Below are positions 16,967 through 26,059 of a stretch of 64,000 nucleotides of DNA, in pieces (position 1 is the first letter of the stretch; each line of letters begins with the position of its first letter). The notes beneath the pieces were generated by a model that did not search any database, was not told where the DNA came from, and saw nothing but the letters and a program-made list of their open reading frames with translations. Source of the stretch: Lewinellaceae bacterium (GTDB lineage: Bacteria > Bacteroidota > Bacteroidia > Chitinophagales > Saprospiraceae); the NCBI GenBank assembly GCA_016713985.1, contig JADJOD010000020.1:62001-126000 (forward strand). The letters are read 5' to 3'. The position numbers and the translations under genes are program-made.

Positions 16967-17812
16967 TTATTTTACGGATACACTCAAAACCGGTACCGTG
17001 GAGTGATTGGCCGTGTCTTCGGTTAAGCTGCCGAACAACAGGTGCGACAACCCTTTTCGCTGGTGGGTGGCCATAACGATCAGGTCGGCGTGTTCTTTTT
17101 CGGCAAATTTTACGATACTCGCTTCCTCGTTGAAGGTTGTGCTGCTTCCAAAAGTGGTGATATCGCCGACTCCGGCCCTTTCGGCAAAACTTTCGGCGGC
17201 GGCTTCGATCTCGCTGTTGGAACCAAACAGGCCGGGGTTGTTCAGGTACAGCAATTTTACTTTAAAAGGCCAGTGCTTTTGCCAGGAAGCAATTTGCAGG
17301 AACGCTGCAAACTGGTCTTCATCCAGCGTGGTTGCCAGCACGACGGTTTTTAAATCAAAATCTCCCGAATTTTCGGGCACCGCCAAAACCGGACAAGGCG
17401 CCGTACGAATGATTTTTTCCGTGTTTGACCCTACAAAAAATTCCACCGCCCCACTCGCGCCTTTGGTTCCCATCACGATCAGCCCTACGCTGTCTTCTTC
17501 CGCCACCCGGCGTACGGTGGAAAACAACAAACCTTCCTCTATCCTTGTCTCGATCTTCAGGTTGGCAAATGCCGGCTCGGCAACCAGTTCTTTTTTCAGG
17601 GCCTTGAATTCGTCGGCCACCGTGTCGTAGTATTCCGTCATGTCGTAGGTGCCCATCACCGGGTATTCGGGAAAGGCAGGGGTATACGCGATGGCGGTAT
17701 TGACGTGCAGCACCTCCATCCATGCATTGTACCGCACGGCGATGTTCGCTGCAACACGCAGGGCATGTTTTGCATTGGCGGAAAAATCGACGGGCACAAG
17801 AATTTTTTTCAT
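16967..17812 (-). CDS. Universal stress protein (tandem UspA domains)
   Basis: 281 residues consisting of two Usp folds in tandem. The first begins 'MKKILVPVDFSANAKHALRV' and ends with the nucleotide-loop-like 'GLIVMGTKGASGAVEFFVGS'. The second, weaker at its start, ends with 'DLIVMATHQRKGLSHLLFGS'. Both carry the G-2X-G-9X-G(S/T)-type ATP-binding loop in recognisable form, the first better conserved. Tandem Usp proteins of this length are common in Bacteroidota and act as stress-responsive cytoplasmic binding proteins. It is monocistronic, with a terminator downstream and a leader containing CACCTTTG (one mismatch to the -7 box). Confidence 0.9.
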   Translation of the reverse strand: MKKILVPVDFSANAKHALRVAANIAVRYNAWMEVLHVNTAIAYTPAFPEYPVMGTYDMTEYYDTVADEFKALKKELVAEPAFANLKIETRIEEGLLFSTVRRVAEEDSVGLIVMGTKGASGAVEFFVGSNTEKIIRTAPCPVLAVPENSGDFDLKTVVLATTLDEDQFAAFLQIASWQKHWPFKVKLLYLNNPGLFGSNSEIEAAAESFAERAGVGDITTFGSSTTFNEEASIVKFAEKEHADLIVMATHQRKGLSHLLFGSLTEDTANHSTVPVLSVSVK

Positions 17813-17905
17813 GGCAGGTAATAATAACGTTTCGATTGATGCACAAAGGTGCCTGCAATCGCCACCCGGTCAGATGACCGTCGTCATACTCCGCTATGAA
17901 ATTGC

Positions 17906-18646
17906 TCAGTAAGGATATTTTACGGAAGTCAGGCAAAGGCCCTGCGGCGGCACACTCAGGCTTTTTTTCAGGCTGCTCTGATTTTCAAGCGCCTGTTCGA
18001 TCGCTGTTGCGGGCAATTTGCCCGTCCCGACCCGGATGCAGGCGCCGGTCATCAGCCGAACCATACCGCGCAAAAAACGGTTGGCGGTGACAAGAAATAC
18101 CAATCTGTGGTCGGAGGGCCGGAGTTCCCAACGCGCCTGTTTCAGATCGCAGTTATAATGCGCTGCGCTGCTGTGGGTTTTACAAAAAGGGTAAAATGCG
18201 TTGTAACGCAGAAAGATACCGGCCAGGTGCTGCATTTTTTCCAGGTCCAGCAGCTGGTGCTGGGGGTAGAACCAGGCGGTTTTTGAATGAAAGGGGTCTT
18301 TCCGAAAGGAGATGTGGTATTCGTAGCTGCGTTCGAAGGCGTCGTACCGCGCGTGGGCTTCCGGGTGAACCGGCCGCAGGTCCCATACGGCGATATCGTC
18401 CGGCAGCAGGCTGTTCAGGCCGTTTAAAAAAGTGGGCGGCAGTTTTTCCGGGGCGTCAAAATGGGCGACATACTCTCTTGCGTGCACTCCCGCGTCGGTT
18501 CGGCCGCAACCGGTCAGTTCCACCGGCTGCCGGAGGATGGTCGACATGGCCGCTTCCAGCGTGGCCTGCACCGAAGAAGCATTGGGTTGTGCCTGCCAGC
18601 CGCTGTACCGGGTACCGAGATACGACAAAGTGAGAAAATAACGCAT
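17906..18646 (-). CDS. truA: tRNA pseudouridine(38-40) synthase TruA
   Basis: 246 residues; converts uridines 38-40 of the tRNA anticodon arm to pseudouridine. The catalytic Asp lies in 'LTGCGRTDAGVHAREYVAHF'. The N-terminal 'LSYLGTRYSGWQAQPNASSV' and the C-terminal 'RFLRGMVRLMTGACIRVGTG' are standard TruA signatures. Its start is 3 bp from the stop of the phosphatase gene upstream, so truA, the phosphatase and perhaps the DUF3078 gene are likely co-transcribed. Confidence 0.95.
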   Translation of the reverse strand: MRYFLTLSYLGTRYSGWQAQPNASSVQATLEAAMSTILRQPVELTGCGRTDAGVHAREYVAHFDAPEKLPPTFLNGLNSLLPDDIAVWDLRPVHPEAHARYDAFERSYEYHISFRKDPFHSKTAWFYPQHQLLDLEKMQHLAGIFLRYNAFYPFCKTHSSAAHYNCDLKQARWELRPSDHRLVFLVTANRFLRGMVRLMTGACIRVGTGKLPATAIEQALENQSSLKKSLSVPPQGLCLTSVKYPY

Positions 18647-18649
18647 GGT

Positions 18650-19111
18650 TCAGGGGGCTTCCGGGTGGCGGCTGATAAACACCTCACAAGCCGCATCAAG
18701 CATTTCGAATACCTCGTTAAAACCATCGTCGTCGTAGTAGGGGTCCGGAACACTTCGATTTTGGCCGGGATGTAACTGGTTCAGTATCAGGTCGATTTTG
18801 GCCCTGTGTTCGTCCGTTTGGGCCTGGCGCAGCACATCGCGCAGGTTTTGTGTGTCCATCACAAAAACCCGGTCGAAAAGGTCCAGATCAGCGGGTTTGA
18901 ATTGTCGCGCCCGCTGATCTGTAATATCGATGCCGTAATGCCGGGCGATGCCTGCGGAGCGGCTGTCGGGTGGTTCGCCAGCGTGCCAGAACCCGGTACC
19001 GGCGCTGTCGATCACCCAGTCTAAGCCGCGTTGGGCGGCTTTGTGCTTCAGGATACCTTCTGCCAGCGGGCTTCTGCAGATGTTGCCCAGGCAAACCATC
19101 AGTATTTTCAT
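18650..19111 (-). CDS. Low-molecular-weight protein-tyrosine phosphatase
   Basis: 153 residues, cytoplasmic. The P-loop 'VCLGNICRSP' (CX5R-S) is at the N terminus and the general-acid region 'VPDPYYDDDGFNEVFEM' is near the C terminus, so the active site is complete. In many bacteria such enzymes dephosphorylate BY-kinases of polysaccharide export. Here the Wzc-like gene is about 15 kb away, and a functional link is only an inference. The gene is packed between truA (3 bp) and the DUF3078 gene (1 bp), suggesting an operon. Confidence 0.94.
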   Translation of the reverse strand: MKILMVCLGNICRSPLAEGILKHKAAQRGLDWVIDSAGTGFWHAGEPPDSRSAGIARHYGIDITDQRARQFKPADLDLFDRVFVMDTQNLRDVLRQAQTDEHRAKIDLILNQLHPGQNRSVPDPYYDDDGFNEVFEMLDAACEVFISRHPEAP

Positions 19112-19112
19112 C

Positions 19113-20159
19113 TCAAAAGATCATGCTGTACTTCAGCATAAATGCGCCCGACCATTGTCCGCCGCGGCCGAGGCGGTCGGGGCCGCCGGTGGTTCCGTCC
19201 GGATTGATCGTTACTTCATAAACGCCGTCGTCGTTTACGTCTTTTTGCACTTTTACGTCGTTGTCATAAAAGTATTCGCCGAGCAAATCGAGCGAGAGGC
19301 CTTTAAAAATGACGATGCTGAAATTGTTGCTGAACAACACATCGACGTTTTGCGGGGTTTTGAGGTAGTTGGAGAACAGGCGCAGGCCGGAAGTGACGGC
19401 TAAGCGGTTGTTGAAATACTTGTTGTTATAGGCTGCTTTAAATTCGGAACCCAGGCCCAGGAACGATTTATTGTATTCCGTAATGATACCATTGGCGTCG
19501 CGGGTGATGTCGTTGCCGTGAACACCCGTCCGCGCGATGGAGTCATCGGCCACATAAATCAATTGTATGCCACAGGGGGAATAAAAAAACGACAGGTGAT
19601 CGTCGGGTTTGAAGTCGATACCCGGCGACAGGGTGATTTGCACCGGGGAGAACAGTTTGGCAACCACCCGGTCGCCGGCATTGACGGGCGACAGGTAATT
19701 GCTTGCATAGGTCTTCAACATCAATGTCTGGGCAAAAAAATCGATGGCAACAAACCATTTGTCGGTGGCCAGTTTGTGGCCGTAACGTGAAGTCAGGCGC
19801 AACACGTCGAGGTTCTTTTGGAAGCCGGTGGCCTGGTTGACGCTGGTTTTGCCGAGGCGCTGGGCCGACAATTGAAGGGAAAGGCCGTTGTTCCAGAACC
19901 ATTTGTCTTCCTTGCGGTTGGCGACCAGGGTGCCCAGTCCGCCCAAACCGATTCGGTTGCCGCCGGAGCCGACTTTGGGGTTGAGCAGGCCCATTCCGCC
20001 GAGGTCGAGGCCGATACCGCCGCCGACCGTCCAGCCGAACGTATCTTTTTTCGCCATTTCGGCAATCTCCTTGAGGCGGCCGTCGCCGGCTTCCTGGGCA
20101 TTGGACGCCGTGATCGACAGGAGAAATAAAGCGGGAAGCAGTGTAAGTAGTGCTTTCAT
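19113..20159 (-). CDS. DUF3078 family outer-membrane-type protein
   Basis: 348 residues with signal peptide 'MKALLTLLPALFLLSITASN' (cleavage near SNA-QE). The mature protein is beta-strand rich, with alternating hydrophobic strands and aromatic girdles, e.g. 'WFWNNGLSLQLSAQRLG' and a final 'WSGAFMLKYSMIF' ending in Phe, as outer-membrane barrels do. The order and the 'FGWTVGGGIGLDLGGMGLLN' start match the DUF3078 family of Bacteroidota, whose function is unknown. It lies one base upstream of the phosphatase gene on the same strand. Confidence 0.82.
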   Translation of the reverse strand: MKALLTLLPALFLLSITASNAQEAGDGRLKEIAEMAKKDTFGWTVGGGIGLDLGGMGLLNPKVGSGGNRIGLGGLGTLVANRKEDKWFWNNGLSLQLSAQRLGKTSVNQATGFQKNLDVLRLTSRYGHKLATDKWFVAIDFFAQTLMLKTYASNYLSPVNAGDRVVAKLFSPVQITLSPGIDFKPDDHLSFFYSPCGIQLIYVADDSIARTGVHGNDITRDANGIITEYNKSFLGLGSEFKAAYNNKYFNNRLAVTSGLRLFSNYLKTPQNVDVLFSNNFSIVIFKGLSLDLLGEYFYDNDVKVQKDVNDDGVYEVTINPDGTTGGPDRLGRGGQWSGAFMLKYSMIF

Positions 20160-20201
20160 GATCGTATAGAAACTTGTTTTGTTTAGGATGAAGATGGAAG
20201 A

Positions 20202-21061
20202 TTATTTGTCGCCGGGTTGGATGAGGTTTTCTTCCTGTGCGTCGGGGTAAAAAACTTCCACTTTTTCGGTGGCGAGTTTGCTCAGCGGAATGATAATTTC
20301 ACGATCGGGTGTTTGAAGCACAAGCGATGTGGCGTCTATCAGCACCACCTTGCCGCGCATCCCGATGATCCGGATGTCGTCGCCCACTTGTACTTTATTG
20401 CGGTTGTAACTGCCTGCGAGGTAGTTGGCCAGCAAATCGCGTGAAGCGCGGCCATAACCGAATGCAAAGGCAAAAGCCAGTGCAGCGATGATGATGGAGA
20501 TATTGGATGCGATAAAACCGGTGTTGATTTTTGCCTGGGCCAGCGCGCTGACCGCCACCGTGATGAACAAAAATAAAACACCGCCGTCGCGATCATTTTT
20601 GCCGACGGCAGCCCCATGGACTGGCAGGCCGTCTGTACGATTCCGCGGATCATATCGGCGAGGAACAATCCCAGCAGCAGCAGCACAAAAGCAGAAAACA
20701 GGGCCGGCATATAGTCGATCAGGTCGCGCACCATTTGGGTGATCGCCGGGATGCCGAGCATATCGGTGGCAAAAATGATAAAGCCGAGCATCAGAACCAA
20801 ATAAACCATTTGGGCCAGCACCGACGATATTTCAACACGTACGCCGCTGCGCTGCACCAGGTCGATGTCGTTGAGCCGTTCGGCGACCCGGTCGATACCG
20901 ATACCGGCCAGGATGCCGCGTACAACTTTGCGGATGGTTTTTGCGATGAGCCACCCGATGAGCAGGATCAGCAGGGCAAAAGTCAATTTCGGAATTGCCG
21001 CAGAAAAACGCGCGATCATTTCCGTGAATACCCCATTTTTCAATTGGTTGAGAAAATCCAT
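20202..21061 (-). CDS. Small-conductance mechanosensitive channel-like protein (frameshifted)
   Basis: From 'MDFLNQLKNGVFTEMIARFS' (ATG 21061) the protein has an N-terminal amphipathic part and three to four membrane helices ('LTFALLILLIGWLIAKTIRK', 'MVYLVLMLGFIIFATDML', 'LFSAFVLLLLGLFLADMIRG'). It goes out of frame after 'SAKMIATAVF'. One frame over it resumes as 'LFITVAVSALAQAKINTGFI', followed by the pore-like Ala/Gly helix and a beta domain ('VQVGDDIRIIGMRGKVVLID'). One missing T (A-runs at 20569-20578 on the plus strand) joins them. It resembles TM-helix/MscS-type channels that release solutes on hypo-osmotic shock. It may be in the same transcription unit as the sigma factor region upstream. 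Confidence 0.82.
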
Positions 21062-21095
21062 GGATGGTAAAAGGAAGATTGTAAAAGATGAAAAC

Positions 21096-21392
21096 TCAGC
21101 ATATTTCGGAGTCGGACGGGAACATCCGTTCGTTGCCGGCTCCTCCGCCGGAAGGCGGGCGGCCATCCGGGATCACGGGTGGAGAATAACGACCGCCGCG
21201 CCAGGGGCGCGGACCGGGCTGGTTGGCTCCTCCGATCAGTTGAGCGGCGGTTTGCAGGGCATTTGGGACGAAGAGCTCGATCACTCGGCCGAAATGCGAC
21301 AGGGTGTTGGCGTGGTGGACCAGTTGGTGTTCGATGTCGTCGGGAACATTTTCTTCCCAATCGCCTTGCCATTGCTGGAAATTATTGGCCAT
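21096..21392 (-). CDS. Small hypothetical protein downstream of the ECF sigma factor gene
   Basis: 98 residues from 'MANNFQQWQGDWEENVPDDI'. The first 60 residues are helical and charged ('HQLVHHANTLSHFGRVIELF'). The C-terminal third is a Gly/Pro/Arg-rich, probably disordered tail. No signal, membrane helix or zinc motif is seen, so it does not look like a classical anti-sigma factor. It lies 93 bp after the sigma-factor gene and 34 bp before the channel gene, all on one strand. It is called coding because of composition and position. Function is unknown. Confidence 0.6.
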   Translation of the reverse strand: MANNFQQWQGDWEENVPDDIEHQLVHHANTLSHFGRVIELFVPNALQTAAQLIGGANQPGPRPWRGGRYSPPVIPDGRPPSGGGAGNERMFPSDSEIC

Positions 21393-21485
21393 ACGGATTA
21401 AGTTTTTTATCCCGGTAAAGGGAGTCGGTTAATGTGTAAGCATTCTTATCAATAGACGTCACCGGATTTGGGCCGGTCATACATG

Positions 21486-22091
21486 TTAATTGCCGGATGA
21501 TTCGATCGGGTCGCCGGAAAACAACTCGTCGTAAATCGACTGGGCTTTTTGTTTGGCGCGCATGATCTGCATTTTGATGGCGCTTTCCGATTTGCCGAGT
21601 ATGTCTCCGATATCCCTGATTTGCAGGTCATCGATATATTTCATCATCAAAATGGCTTTGTCGCCGGGTGGAAGATGTTCGAGTACTTTGGCTAATCGCT
21701 CCTGCTTCATTTCAAGCAATACACTGTCGGGTATTTCCGCTTCCGTTTCCTTGCTCACTTTTCCGATGTCTTCCGTAAAAATCAGGGGCACTTTTTTCTT
21801 CCTGCGAATCATATCGATACAATAATTGTACGTGATCGAGTAGACCCAGGTGGAAAAAGACGATTGTTCCGTGAACCGGGAAAGGTTCAAAAGCACCTTA
21901 ATAAAAATATCCTGCGTCGCGTCGCGGGCAAGGCCCTCGTCAGCCAGCATGGAAATACATTTTGCAAAAACTTTTCCCTTGTAGCGGTTGTATAACTGTG
22001 TGAAATACACCGTGTTCTGATCCCTCAGGTACAAAGAGATGAGTTCGCTGTCCGTAAGGTCCTTAACCTTTCTCGTGGCGGTTGACGTCAC
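21486..22091 (-). CDS. RNA polymerase sigma factor, ECF (sigma-70) family
   Basis: 201 residues. Region 2 includes 'YLRDQNTVYFTQLYNRYKGK' and 'GLARDATQDIFIKVLLNLSR' with the downstream DNA-melting segment 'SSFSTWVYSITYNYCIDMIR'. Region 4 ends with the helix-turn-helix 'RDIGDILGKSESAIKMQIMR'. A linker rich in acidic residues separates the two. This is a general Bacteroidota ECF type. No membrane anti-sigma gene follows; a 98-residue soluble protein does. The targets are not evident. Confidence 0.93.
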   Translation of the reverse strand: MTSTATRKVKDLTDSELISLYLRDQNTVYFTQLYNRYKGKVFAKCISMLADEGLARDATQDIFIKVLLNLSRFTEQSSFSTWVYSITYNYCIDMIRRKKKVPLIFTEDIGKVSKETEAEIPDSVLLEMKQERLAKVLEHLPPGDKAILMMKYIDDLQIRDIGDILGKSESAIKMQIMRAKQKAQSIYDELFSGDPIESSGN

Positions 22092-22282
22092 TTTCGGGTG
22101 GTTTTAAAAAAAACAGAGGTGTTAATCACCGGACAAAGACACGAAAAAAGCGGCAAACTCCGGATTACACACCGCGATTTCTTTAAAACCGTTAATGGGA
22201 CGTTAAAACTGCTCCTGCGTCACGCAATTGCACGAATAAACTTTTCATAACGCCTTTCTTTGTTGAAAAAAGATCAGGACGT

Positions 22283-22792
22283 ATGAAATTCCGGCTTTTA
22301 CCCGCTTTTCTTCTGTTTGTTGTTTTTTCCGTTTCGGCCCAAAACGATCAGCCGGGCGCTGCTTTTCCATATAATATTACGCTGCTGAAACCCGACAGCA
22401 CGGCGGTGAACACCCAAACCCTGCTGAAAACGGGAAAACCCACCGTACTGGCTTTTTGGCTGACGACCTGCATGCCCTGCCACCTCGAACTCGCCAGTTA
22501 TTCCAGTCACTTTGCCGAATGGCAGAAACAGGCCGATTTTAACCTCTATGCGATTTCGATCGACTTCCAGGAGCGTTTTGCGCGGGTGAAACAAATGGCC
22601 GCCGAAAAAAAATGGCCCTTCCCGGTGTATTGGGACAAAGACCGGGCGTTTAAAACTGTGTTGCCCGGCGGACTCAACGGCCTGCCCCAAGTGTTTTTAT
22701 TTGATAAAAACGGCCAGATCGTGTGGCATCACAAAAAATACACCCCCGGCGACGAGGCGGAGTTGTTCGCACAGATCAAGGCGTTGAAGTAG
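22283..22792 (+). CDS. TlpA-like thioredoxin-fold redox protein, periplasmic
   Basis: 169 residues with signal peptide 'MKFRLLPAFLLFVVFSVSAQ'. A thioredoxin fold of the TlpA/ResA type follows: 'PTVLAFWLTTCMPCHLELAS' holds the redox pair Cys63-Met-Pro-Cys66, and a cis-Pro is in 'LNGLPQVFLFDKNGQIV'. CxxC of this kind usually reduces disulfides, for example in cytochrome maturation, but nothing nearby says which partner it serves. Monocistronic by position: the sigma-factor gene is divergent, and a T9SS cargo gene with its own predicted promoter follows 200 bp later. Confidence 0.9.
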   Translation: MKFRLLPAFLLFVVFSVSAQNDQPGAAFPYNITLLKPDSTAVNTQTLLKTGKPTVLAFWLTTCMPCHLELASYSSHFAEWQKQADFNLYAISIDFQERFARVKQMAAEKKWPFPVYWDKDRAFKTVLPGGLNGLPQVFLFDKNGQIVWHHKKYTPGDEAELFAQIKALK

Positions 22793-22840
22793 ACCTTTCC
22801 TCCCGTTTTCCCCTTTCTGGAAAAACCCGAAAAAATGTAG

Positions 22841-22872
22841 TTGGACGCCGCCCGGTGTTCCCCCCATCTTTG
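22841..22872 (+). promoter_or_regulatory. Possible promoter of the large T9SS cargo gene
   Basis: TTG (22841-22843), 21-bp spacer, then CATCTTTG (22865-22872), one mismatch to TAnnTTTG. It would give a leader of over 100 nt to the start at 22992. Confidence 0.4.
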
Positions 22873-22991
22873 TTGCATTCCAGTTCTATGGGCGTTTTTC
22901 TAATCCTTCTGCGTACCACCGGCTCGCCGGCGGGTATAACCTCGTATGCCCTTACCTACCGATCAATCACTCTTAAACACAGTTTTTAACC

Positions 22992-25943
22992 ATGGTACAC
23001 ATGAATCAATTGAACTGGATTCCTTCTTTCGGGAGGTGTTCTTCCAAACACTCAATGAAATCGCCGGCACTATTCCTGGCGGGAGCATTAACGCTCCTGA
23101 CACAATTTGCAAATGCACAACCCTGTAATTTTACATACACAAGTTTGAACACCTGTACGTATAAGTTTACATCCAACGTCAACGAAGTTGACGGTTACCT
23201 GATCAAGCATTTTTGGGACTTCGGAGATGGAAGCACCTCCGACGTGGCCAATCCCACGCACTCCTATCCCTCATCGGGCCCTGGCGGAGATCCGGCAATA
23301 TATACTGTTATTCATATAGTTACGATATGCGACCCCTTTACGTTATTGCCGGTCAACACGTTTACATGCCACGATGTCATTGATTTTGAAGAACCCGGCA
23401 TTCCCGAATGCAACCTGTGCCCGACTCTGGTGGAATCGGGGCCTATTTTTGACTACCACGTTACGGGCTGCACGGTGAATTTTCAGGCCCACATTCCGCT
23501 GGGATTTACAGCGATCTGGAATTTTGGCGATGGCACCCTCCCCACCGTGCAATCTCAGAATTTTACCTATACCTATAGCCATAGTGGTGTTTATACGGTC
23601 TCGGTTAGCACAATCAACACGGCCAATCCGGCTCAGACGTACCGGTGCCAGCGCATCATCACCGTCGATTGCGACAGGCCTTGCTGCGACTTTGCCTGGA
23701 CGCTGGATGCGGGCTGCTGTTTCGATCTGAAAATGGACGTGAGCAGTTGCGACCTTCCGGGCGCATCCTATGTCTGGTATGTAGATGGTCAGTTTGCCGG
23801 CAACGGTCCCACGCCGCCCAACCTGTTCCCGCACGGTATCAATATCTGCGAAATCCAGCAAAACGGGGGCATCGTCAACGTATCGCTTGTAACCCAGAAA
23901 GACGGAGAATCATGCATTGTTACCAAAGCGGTCGATTTTAATTCCATCCAGGACCCGGCCATTTATATTGGCTCCGGCCCGCTTTCGTCTTATGAAAACG
24001 TGTTACCTGGCAATTCATATTGCGGCCCCTGCGACGTTCGGGTGTGCGGCATGGTGGATGTAGACAAGGACTTTGAGTTCTGCGCCGCCAATATCCTCGT
24101 CGACAGGGGTATGAAAGGTTTTAATGTGTTGCCGGGAAATACTTTTTCTCTCGCCAAAAGCACACACATGCAGGGCTGCGATTGCATCTATCGCGGCATT
24201 CAGGCGCAATCAGGCGCTACCGTTAATGTGTTACAAAACTCCACCATCGAAGACGCCGGGTACGCCGTCTGGGGGCTGGCTGGCTCGACAGTTCATCTGG
24301 ATAACGCAAATTTCTTCAATAATTATGTCGGTGTTCGAATGGATGGCGCTGTAAATCTCGGAACTTTTTTATCGAATCATTTCTCTACCACGCGTACCCT
24401 GCTGTCGGATTGCGACAACATTCTCAGCGGTTTGGGCTATGTTACCTCCATCGGCTACGCCGGTATGCAAATGGATCACGACGGGACTAACCTGACCATA
24501 TCCGGCAATGCGAACCAGAACATATTTGACAACCTGGCCGTCGGGATGTATTCCACCGACGGCACGCTGACGCTGCAATCCTGCTGCACCTTCCAAAATA
24601 TGACCAACTGCACGGATTATCCGACTGCAACGGCTCAGGCATCCGGCAGCAGGGGAATATGGTTTGTCAACGATGCTTCTTTTACGTCCACCGGTAACAT
24701 CTTTAATGACGTAAAAACCGGCATCCTCGGCACAACGACCATTCCGACTATTGTTGACATCAATAACAACAACATGCCGGCGATCGCCCGGGGCATCGAC
24801 CTGCGGACCAGGACTGGCGGGCGTATGACCGGAACCATTAATAACAACCCGGTTAACGTAAACAGGAATCCCTGCATTGTAGCTCCTCCGGGGTTTGCAT
24901 ACGGGATTGGTTTTGAAGACAATACGACGCAGGTGAATGATATCATGATCCGGGACAACCCGATCACTGTGTCGTACGGAGGCGGCTTGCCGGGCTTTTC
25001 TGCTTACGGAATATTGCTGAACCAGATCAGTACTGCCAATAATGCACAGGTCCAGGTGGACGTGACGGATAATCCCATCAGTGTGACCAATGGGTTTGCG
25101 GGTATATGGGTTGACAATTTTATCCGGGCGGCTGTTTACGACAACCAGATAACAGGTAATCCGACCTTCGGTATTCATTTAAATGCCGGCACGAACAATT
25201 TCGTATGCAGCAATAATATAACAGGAGGAGGAACAGGCTTGCGAATTATTGGCTCCAGTGCGGCTACTATCCAAAGCAACACTATGACTAATACGGGCAT
25301 CGGAGCGTATTTTGGCGGTGATTGCGGATTCGACGCCAGTTTCGGGTGCAATACCTTCTCCGGCGCTCAAGGGTTTGGATTGTTCTACGAAGCCAACGCC
25401 AAGGTAGGTCTCCAGGCCGACTGGGAAGTCAATACCGGCAACCAATGGGATATAACCTTCTCGGGCACCCGGGCATGGATCAACCTGTTATCCAACATAC
25501 CCAATAATATGTTTTTCGTGCCGGAAGGCCATCCCACACTGGACCCAGGCAACACTCAATCATTCCTGGGACAGGACTGGTTCGTATCCGAATGGTGGAT
25601 ACCGGAAGGCAATTGCGCGGTTAATACCTGTGCCGGCTTTGAACGCCCTGCAGGCAAACGCAGTGAAATCGAAAAAACGGCCCCGACTCAAACATCTGCC
25701 CCCCTCGCCCTTCAAATCGCCCCCAACCCCAACGCAGGCGACTTTACCGTAACCTTCGACAAAAACCCGGATGATACGGCCGAATTGCAGGTAATTTCCG
25801 TTTCCGGCGCCGTGGTGAAATCATACCAGGTACAGCCTGGCGAATCAATGTACCGTATCTCCGGAATGGCGCCCGGCATCTATTTTGTAAAAATGACATC
25901 AAACGGCAAAACATCAACCCCCGTAAAAATGGTGGTATTCTGA
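22992..25943 (+). CDS. Large secreted PKD / right-handed beta-helix protein with T9SS sorting domain
   Basis: 983 residues in the longest reading. The hydrophobic signal core 'SPALFLAGALTLLTQFANAQ' starts at Met22 (23055), so the true start may be 23001 or 23055. Two PKD-like domains follow ('HFWDFGDGSTSDVANPTHSY' and 'IWNFGDGTLPTV', about 60-220). A Cys-rich part comes next, then about 400 residues of parallel beta-helix repeats (Asn/Thr/Gly-rich turns such as 'TISGNANQNIFDNLAVGMYS'). The last 80 residues are a Por-type C-terminal sorting domain ('IAPNPNAGDFTVTF' ... 'MAPGIYFVKMTSNGKTS'), so export is by T9SS to the surface. Function is likely adhesion or matrix binding. No enzyme residues are recognised. 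Confidence 0.88.
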   Translation: MVHMNQLNWIPSFGRCSSKHSMKSPALFLAGALTLLTQFANAQPCNFTYTSLNTCTYKFTSNVNEVDGYLIKHFWDFGDGSTSDVANPTHSYPSSGPGGDPAIYTVIHIVTICDPFTLLPVNTFTCHDVIDFEEPGIPECNLCPTLVESGPIFDYHVTGCTVNFQAHIPLGFTAIWNFGDGTLPTVQSQNFTYTYSHSGVYTVSVSTINTANPAQTYRCQRIITVDCDRPCCDFAWTLDAGCCFDLKMDVSSCDLPGASYVWYVDGQFAGNGPTPPNLFPHGINICEIQQNGGIVNVSLVTQKDGESCIVTKAVDFNSIQDPAIYIGSGPLSSYENVLPGNSYCGPCDVRVCGMVDVDKDFEFCAANILVDRGMKGFNVLPGNTFSLAKSTHMQGCDCIYRGIQAQSGATVNVLQNSTIEDAGYAVWGLAGSTVHLDNANFFNNYVGVRMDGAVNLGTFLSNHFSTTRTLLSDCDNILSGLGYVTSIGYAGMQMDHDGTNLTISGNANQNIFDNLAVGMYSTDGTLTLQSCCTFQNMTNCTDYPTATAQASGSRGIWFVNDASFTSTGNIFNDVKTGILGTTTIPTIVDINNNNMPAIARGIDLRTRTGGRMTGTINNNPVNVNRNPCIVAPPGFAYGIGFEDNTTQVNDIMIRDNPITVSYGGGLPGFSAYGILLNQISTANNAQVQVDVTDNPISVTNGFAGIWVDNFIRAAVYDNQITGNPTFGIHLNAGTNNFVCSNNITGGGTGLRIIGSSAATIQSNTMTNTGIGAYFGGDCGFDASFGCNTFSGAQGFGLFYEANAKVGLQADWEVNTGNQWDITFSGTRAWINLLSNIPNNMFFVPEGHPTLDPGNTQSFLGQDWFVSEWWIPEGNCAVNTCAGFERPAGKRSEIEKTAPTQTSAPLALQIAPNPNAGDFTVTFDKNPDDTAELQVISVSGAVVKSYQVQPGESMYRISGMAPGIYFVKMTSNGKTSTPVKMVVF

Positions 25944-25995
25944 TGCGGCGCCTTTAACACAGGCAGAAAACACTTACCATAGACAACTTGGATTT

Positions 25996-26033
25996 ACCCC
26001 GCTCGGCCAAAGGGTCCGGCGGGTTTTTTTTAT
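25996..26033 (+). terminator. Rho-independent terminator of the T9SS cargo gene
   Basis: A GC stem (accccgc / gcgggt, with inner cgg/ccg pairing) is followed by eight Ts. It lies about 50 bp after the stop, between convergent genes. Confidence 0.75.
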
Positions 26034-26059
26034 GGTGCGTACCATCCGGCCCACCCGCG

